From Proteles cristata cristata (Eukaryota > Chordata > Mammalia > Carnivora > Hyaenidae), in assembly GCA_017311185.1 (NCBI GenBank), contig JAESUZ010001527.1:62001-126000 (forward strand): 64,000 nucleotides of DNA. The letters are read 5' to 3'. The position numbers and the translations under genes are program-made. Positions 59,103-64,000 of this stretch are shown here, in pieces (the first letter of the stretch is position 1; each line of letters begins with the position of its first letter). The notes beneath the pieces are model-generated. The model made no database searches and had not been told where the DNA came from. It saw nothing but the letters and a program-made list of their open reading frames with translations.

Positions 59103-60668
59103 TTTGACTCACTTTCTGTCTCTTGTTAGTTTTAAAAGTCTGCTTTGCACTCTGCACCTGCTGTAATAAAGAAGGCTCTTTGACTGTCCAGGGCCTGTCA
59201 GATCCAGAAGTTTTCATTGAATGGCATCTTTTGGTATCTCTTGTTGAGACTTGTTATTTCCCCACTTGTAGTGGTATTTGGGATTCTCCACCATGTGTAC
59301 TTTGGCTTGTTTCTGAGGTAGCCCTGGAAAAGAAAACAGGTAGACAAATACACAGGGTACAAAGGCCTAAAAATGCACAGACAAATCCATCAAACAAGCA
59401 AACCGAAAGGGAAAAAGAAAAAGAGGAAAAGAGGGAACAAAAAAGGAAAAGAAAAAGAAAAAACCCAAAAGAGAAAGGAGAGTTTAAAAGCATAAAACCA
59501 GTATTTCTAGCTACAAATAAAAAGCCAGGTGTATGCAGTGCTGATGGAAGAGAATATACAAAGAGAGATATGACAGGGCGGGAGGGAACTGAAATTGGAC
59601 AATGACCAGGCAGAGAGACTAAGAGACTTAATTCAGAGAGAGAAACAGGAGAATGTGGTAGGAGGCGAGGAGAAAGAAATATAGTCTGATTATTCCAGAG
59701 AGAAAGAGATAGAAAGGTAGCAGTGGAAGACTAGAATATACATCTAGAGAATGGATTAAATGTGACTGTTTATACAAACCAGTGACCAGAGTGCCCAGTC
59801 CATCAGAGTGGAGGGATACGAGTGAGACAAGAGAAAATATATCTGAATAGAAATAATTGATCTAGAATTAATCCCAGCAGTGCATTCATGTTGGTCTTGC
59901 TCCAGGCTCCAATTAAAAACAGAACAAAACAAAACAAACAAACAAACAAAACAGATTTCTAGAGAGGATGGGCGTGGTTTGGTTTAGGCAAGTCTTAGCC
60001 TCCACTGTAGCCCATGGGCCACTCCCTGAGGTTCGCCCTGTTGGTTGTGGGGAGAGAAATGGCAGTGTCACAGTCCCTTCTGGAATCAATCGTTGCAAAT
60101 CACTCTTTTGGGTCCAGTCTCCCTAGGTCACAGGGGTGGCCTAGGTGGGCCGTGTTCTATGTTCCAAGCCACACCTCATGTCCAGATCTTAGTCAGTGCT
60201 TTGCATTGATATATCCCAAAATATAAACCCACAGGCCCGGTCTTTCCCAGCCAGGAATAAAGCTGGGAGAGCAGCGGAGCAGTTTCTCCTGGCACAGCCT
60301 GGGACCAGGGCACCTAGCCCAAAGTCAGCACCACAGCTGGGATCAGTATCACTCTCTGTCCAGAGCTGAGATTTTTCTCTTCTTCAGGGACATTTCTATG
60401 AGCAGTTTCAGCCGCTCTTTCTTTTCCCCTTAACTCATTGCGGCTCCCCGCAAAGGGGGTTCCCTCCACTCCCTCCGTGTCTCCAGGTCCAAGCCCATTT
60501 TTATCTTAACGAGTTCTCACTCACTGGCCTATGAGGTTGTTTTCCCAGTGGACTTTGTCTCTTTTCCTCCCAAACTCCTGCGATTCAGTGTCCTATGGCT
60601 TCAGGCCTTCTCGGTTTGAGAGATGGGGCGAATGAAATGTACAGAGCTTCCTACTTCTCCACCATCTT
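59103..60668 (-). promoter_or_regulatory. L1 5'UTR with internal promoter region
   Basis: About 1.57 kb upstream of ORF1 in the full-length minus-strand L1. The outermost 400 bp is the most GC-rich part of the window and is collinear with 19948-20365. L1 5'UTRs normally drive transcription from inside the element. A purine-rich tract lies at 59405-59480 on the plus strand. Confidence 0.6.
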
Positions 60669-60675
60669 ACCTCTC

Positions 60676-60896
60676 TAGATTTTTTAAAAATATTTTTTAA
60701 TATTTATTTTTGAAAGAGAGACAGACAGAGTGTGAGCAGGGGAGGGGCAGAGAGAGAGGGAGACACAGAATTAGAAACAGGCTCCAGGCTCTGAGCTGTC
60801 AGTACACAGCTAGACATGGGGCCTGAACCCATAAACTGAGATCGTAACCTGAGCCGAAGTTGGACGTTTCACTGACTGAGCCTCTCAGGAACCCCG
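60676..60896 (-). mobile_element. Carnivore SINE adjoining the L1 5' end
   Basis: A reversed SINE with a T-rich tail at 60676, GA block, diverged boxes and an end at CTCTCAGGAACCCC. The bases after it, AGAAGGTTCC (60897), resemble AGATGGTTC at 53812, on the far side of the full-length L1. Confidence 0.93.
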
Positions 60897-62560
60897 AGAA
60901 GGTTCCTTTTAAAAAATCTATTATGATACCCTATTCTTTTGATTGCAGCATTCAATCGAGTTACATTCAAAGTCATTGTTGATGGATATATACTTACTGC
61001 CATTTTATTACTTGTTTTGAGGAGTTTTCTGTAGATTTTCTCTGATATTTTATTATCTTTCTCTTTCATGGTTTGCTCATTTTCTTCAGTGATATATTTG
61101 GATTTCTTTCTGTTAAATTTTTGCATATTTATTTTTTAAATTTGTGTTACAATTATATGTGTTTATAGACTATTCTGCATATAGAGTCTATATTAATTTT
61201 ATGGTAGTTTAACTTTAAACTCATTCTTTACTCCTCTCCTCCCTATGTTTTAGGTATATGATGTCAAGTTTTACATACTTTTATTTTGTGAGTTTCTTGA
61301 CTGATTTTTTTAAAGAAATGTGCATTTTTACTGTTTTTATTTTTCCTACCTTCATACTGTCGCCTTTATTCTTTCCTTTACAATCACAGTATCTTTTATG
61401 TATTTATTAATTTCTGGTTTACTAGGAATAAACTCCTTTAGTTTCTGCTTGTCTGGGAAACTCTATCTCTCCTTCTATTATGAATGATAGCCTTGCTGGA
61501 TTTAGTATTCTTAGCAGATTTTTCCATTTAGCAATTTGAAGAAATCATACCATTCCCTTCTGGCTTTCAAAGTTTCTGCTGAAAAATCCACTGGTGCCAT
61601 TATGGGGTTCCTTGGAAGTTAAAAACTTGTTTTGTCTTGCTGCTTTTATTTTTTCTTTATCCCTACATTTTGACATTTTAATTATTTTTGTCTTAGTGTG
61701 TGGGTATCATTTTTATGATTTGTTGAGGCTTCTCTGTGTCTCGTGATACTGGTTATCTGATTTCTTCTCCAGATTAGGGAAGTTTTTAATAAATTTTCTG
61801 ACCTCTTTTCTCTCTCTTCTTCTGAGATCCCTATAATACTTTTATTATATTATTACGTTAGATGGAGTCACTGACTCCCTGACCTATTCTTGTTTTGCAT
61901 GAATTTTTTATCTTTTATTCAGCTTGATTACTTTCTTTTAACCTCTCTTCTAGGTCATTAATTTCTTCTGCTTCTTCCATCCTGCTTTTCATTCCATCAA
62001 GTGTGATTCTAACCTCATTTATTGCACTCTTCATCTCTGATTGATTCTTTTTTTTATCTCCGTGTTAAGGGTCCCCCTGATGTCCTTCACAGTTTTCTCA
62101 AGTCCAGAGAGTATTGTTATGATCATTGCTTTAAATATTGCATCAAGTATCTTACTCATATCTGTTTTGCTTATATCTATAGTTATGGCCTTGTCTTGTT
62201 CTTTCATTTAGTGCAATTTATGTGGCTTTTCATTTTGTATATATCGTTGTGACTGTATGTGTGTTTGTGTGTGTGAGACTGTGTGTGCGTGTGTATGTGT
62301 GTGTGTGTTAGGAAAGTCAGTTACATCTCCTGTTCTTGAGCAAAATGGCCTTATGAATAAATGTTCCTGTAATTCCTTATTATGTTGTGTACTCTGTTTC
62401 ATGGGGTCTGGTGCTTCATAGATTTTCTGAAAAGTGTCTTGTGTGCACTCTGTTGTTTTGTCCTTGTCACATTATCCTTCATGTTTGTCATCTGCAGAGA
62501 CTTTCTTTGCCTGTCATGTGTAATGTTTGGTTCCTGGCCTTAATATGATTCTTTTGTTTT
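60897..62560 (-). mobile_element. Older L1, minus strand, 5' part (L1M-like ORF1 side)
   Basis: Continues the endonuclease text broken at 53820 (TTTTGATTGCAGCATTCAATC at 60936). It then passes through an inter-ORF region and an L1M-type ORF1 (GATAGCCTTGCTGGATTTAG at 61486; TTTCTGCTGAAAAATCCACTG at 61572; CTGTTTTGCTTATATC near 62162). It parallels 28900-30500 of the other ancient L1. No coding capacity remains. Confidence 0.78.
62247..62310. repeat. Imperfect (GT)n tract
   Basis: GT units interrupted by TTTG, GAGACT and GC; about 64 bp within the old L1. Confidence 0.9.
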
Positions 62561-62635
62561 TTCTTTGGGTTTTTTTTTTTTTTGGAATCTTTTAAGGACT
62601 TAATTTATTTTATTATTATTTTTTTACCATTTTCT

Positions 62636-64000
62636 TGGTAACTTTTATTTATTTATTTTTTACAAATAGATTATTGTTAACTTGGTTTCCATATAACAGC
62701 CAGTGCTCATCCTCAGAAATGCCCTCTTCTATGCCCATCACCCCCCCTCCACCCACACACAGCAGTCTTCAGTTTGTACTCACCATTCAAGAGTCTCTCA
62801 TGGTTTACCTCTCTCCCTCTCCCCCACTATTACCCTCTGATCCTCCCTCATGGTCCTCTGTTAATTTCCTCATAATCCTCCTATACGTGCAAACATATGG
62901 TATTTGTCCTTCTCTGCCTGACTTATTTCGCTCAACATAACACCCTTAAGTTCCACTCATGTTGCTACACATGGCCATATTTCATTCTTTCTCATTGCCA
63001 TATAGTATTCCATTGTATAGATAAACTACATCTTCTTGATCCATTTGTCCGTTGATGGACACTTAGGCTCTTTCCATGTTTTGGTTATTGTTAAGAGTGC
63101 TGCTATGAACATTGGGGTACATGTGCTCCTATGCATAAGCACTCCTATGCCCCTTGGCTAAATTCCTAGCAGTGCTATTGATGGGTCATAGGGGAGTTCT
63201 ATTGTTAATTTTTTGAGGAACCTCCAACTCTTTTCCAGAGGGGCTGTACCAGTTTACATTGCCACCAACAGTGTAGGAGGGTGACCGTTTCTCCACATCC
63301 TCGTCAGCATCTAGAATCCTCTGATTTGCTCATTTTAGCCGCTCTGACTGGTTTGAGGTGGAATCCCAGTGTGGTTTTGATTTGTATTTCCCTGATGAGG
63401 AGAGATGCTGAGCATCGTTTCATGTGTCTGTTGGCCATCTGGATGTCCTCTTTGGAGAAGTGTCTGTTCATATCTTCTGCCCATTTCTTCACTGGGTTGT
63501 TTGTTTTTCGGGTGTGGAATTTGGTGAGTTCCTTATAGATTTTGGATATGAACCCTTTATCTGATATGTCATTTGCAACTATCTTTTCCCATTCCGTTGG
63601 TTGCCTATTAATTTTCTGGGTTGTTTCCTTGGCTGTGCAGAAGCTTTTAATCTTGATGAGGTCCCAACAGTTTATTTTTGCTCTTGATTCCCTTACTTTT
63701 GGGGATGTGTCAAGTAAGAAGTTGCTGCGGTGGAGGTCAAGGAGGTTGTTTCCTGCTTTCTCCTCTAGGGTGTTGATAGTTTCCTGTCTCACGTTCAGGT
63801 ACTTTATCCATTTTGAGTTTATTTTTGTGCATGGTGTGAGAAAATGATCTAGTTTCATTCTTCTGCATGTTGCTGTCCAGTCCTCCCAGCACCATCTGTT
63901 AAAAAGGCTGTCTTTTTTCCATTGGATACTCTTTCCTGCTTTGTCAAAGATTAGTTGCCTGTATTCTTTTGGTTCCAGTTCTGAGTTCTCAATTCTATTC
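62636..64000 (-). mobile_element. Young L1, minus strand, running off the window
   Basis: Starts near TTTATTTATTTTTTACAAATAG, then the young 3'UTR (TCCATATAACAGCCAGTGCTC) and the ORF2 C-terminal region. It is still in ORF2 at the last base, so its 5' end lies outside. Confidence 0.95.
62990..64000 (-). pseudogene. L1 ORF2 C-terminal part, truncated by the window
   Basis: The open piece 63304-63858 (184 codons) covers the segment from [17 protein letters not shown] to the start of the Cys-rich motif, where the frame stops at SEDSRC. Downstream text is in other frames. Whether the upstream enzyme domains exist cannot be seen here. Confidence 0.85.

Larger units (their letters stand above)
53821..60675 (-). 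mobile_element. Full-length younger L1, minus strand
   Basis: On the minus strand: 5'UTR (60668 down to 59103), ORF1 (59102 to about 58190), ORF2 (about 58110 to 54160), then 3'UTR and A-tail at 53821. The length is about 6.6 kb without the SINE at 56055. The 5' start reads GAGAGGTAAGATGGTGGAG on the minus strand, like the copy at 19948. It lies between the TSD-like AGATGGTTC (53812-53820) and a minus SINE at 60676. Confidence 0.9.

Noticed and set aside
59123..59605. 160-codon plus-strand frame as a host protein gene
   Set aside because: It is antisense to an L1 5'UTR, low in complexity in its second half and lacks any recognisable domain; kept only as a finding about L1.

Overview
The window is mammalian nuclear DNA from a carnivore, almost certainly a cat-family (felid) genome. 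The diagnostic signal is about 19 copies of the tRNA-Lys-derived carnivore SINE in its felid form: a head reading GGGGCGCCTGGGTGGCTC, A and B boxes, a CT-rich block, and an AATAAA-containing A-tail. A young LINE-1 (L1) lineage accompanies them, with copies that end in AATAAACTATTTGTAAA. I find no host exon, host promoter, CpG island, rRNA or functional tRNA gene, so this reads as AT-rich, L1-dense intergenic DNA. Every long open frame I could assign is L1 ORF1, L1 ORF2 or an antisense shadow of L1.

Layout: 1-1726 is unassigned. A 5'-inverted L1 lies at 2118-4038. A full-length but dead L1 (+) spans 4220-12911 and is broken by four SINEs and a younger L1. At 12989-15466 a SINE and an L1 share one 17-bp target, which is present three times. 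Between 15467 and 18704 lie mostly unassigned DNA, one SINE, a probable ERV1-type solo LTR, a (GT)n tract and a faint MER5-like fossil. From 18705 to 32725 there is a nest: an ancient L1 (-) split by a younger L1 (-), by a nearly 6-kb L1 (+) that holds its own younger L1 and SINE, and by three further SINEs. The 5' part of this nest looks L1M/HAL1-like. The interval 33305-38170 holds an old L1 tail, a young L1 (-) with a SINE inside it, a 71-bp SINE tail, a MER5A fossil, two more SINEs and unassigned DNA.

From 38171 to 47150 a single ancient MIR is split into three pieces. It is split by a full-length L1 (+) that itself contains an L1 (-), a class II-like solo LTR and a SINE, and again by a short L1 tail. 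The interval 47432-64000 is almost entirely L1 in minus orientation: two older copies, a full-length younger copy at 53821-60675, a 318-bp L1 tail with clean target duplications at 48507-48824, a poly(A)-only insertion at 58624-58641, and a young copy running off the window end.

None of the L1s appears able to move itself: ORF1 and ORF2 carry stops, frameshifts, insertions or truncations in every copy. What stands out is the record of insertion mechanisms: target duplications, twin-priming inversion, reuse of insertion sites, insertion next to SINE A-tails, tail-only insertion and a 5'UTR-to-ORF1 deletion. I see no evidence of a novel coding system. Repeat names come from recognition, not from a database search, and edges lacking target duplications are accurate to about 10-50 bp.
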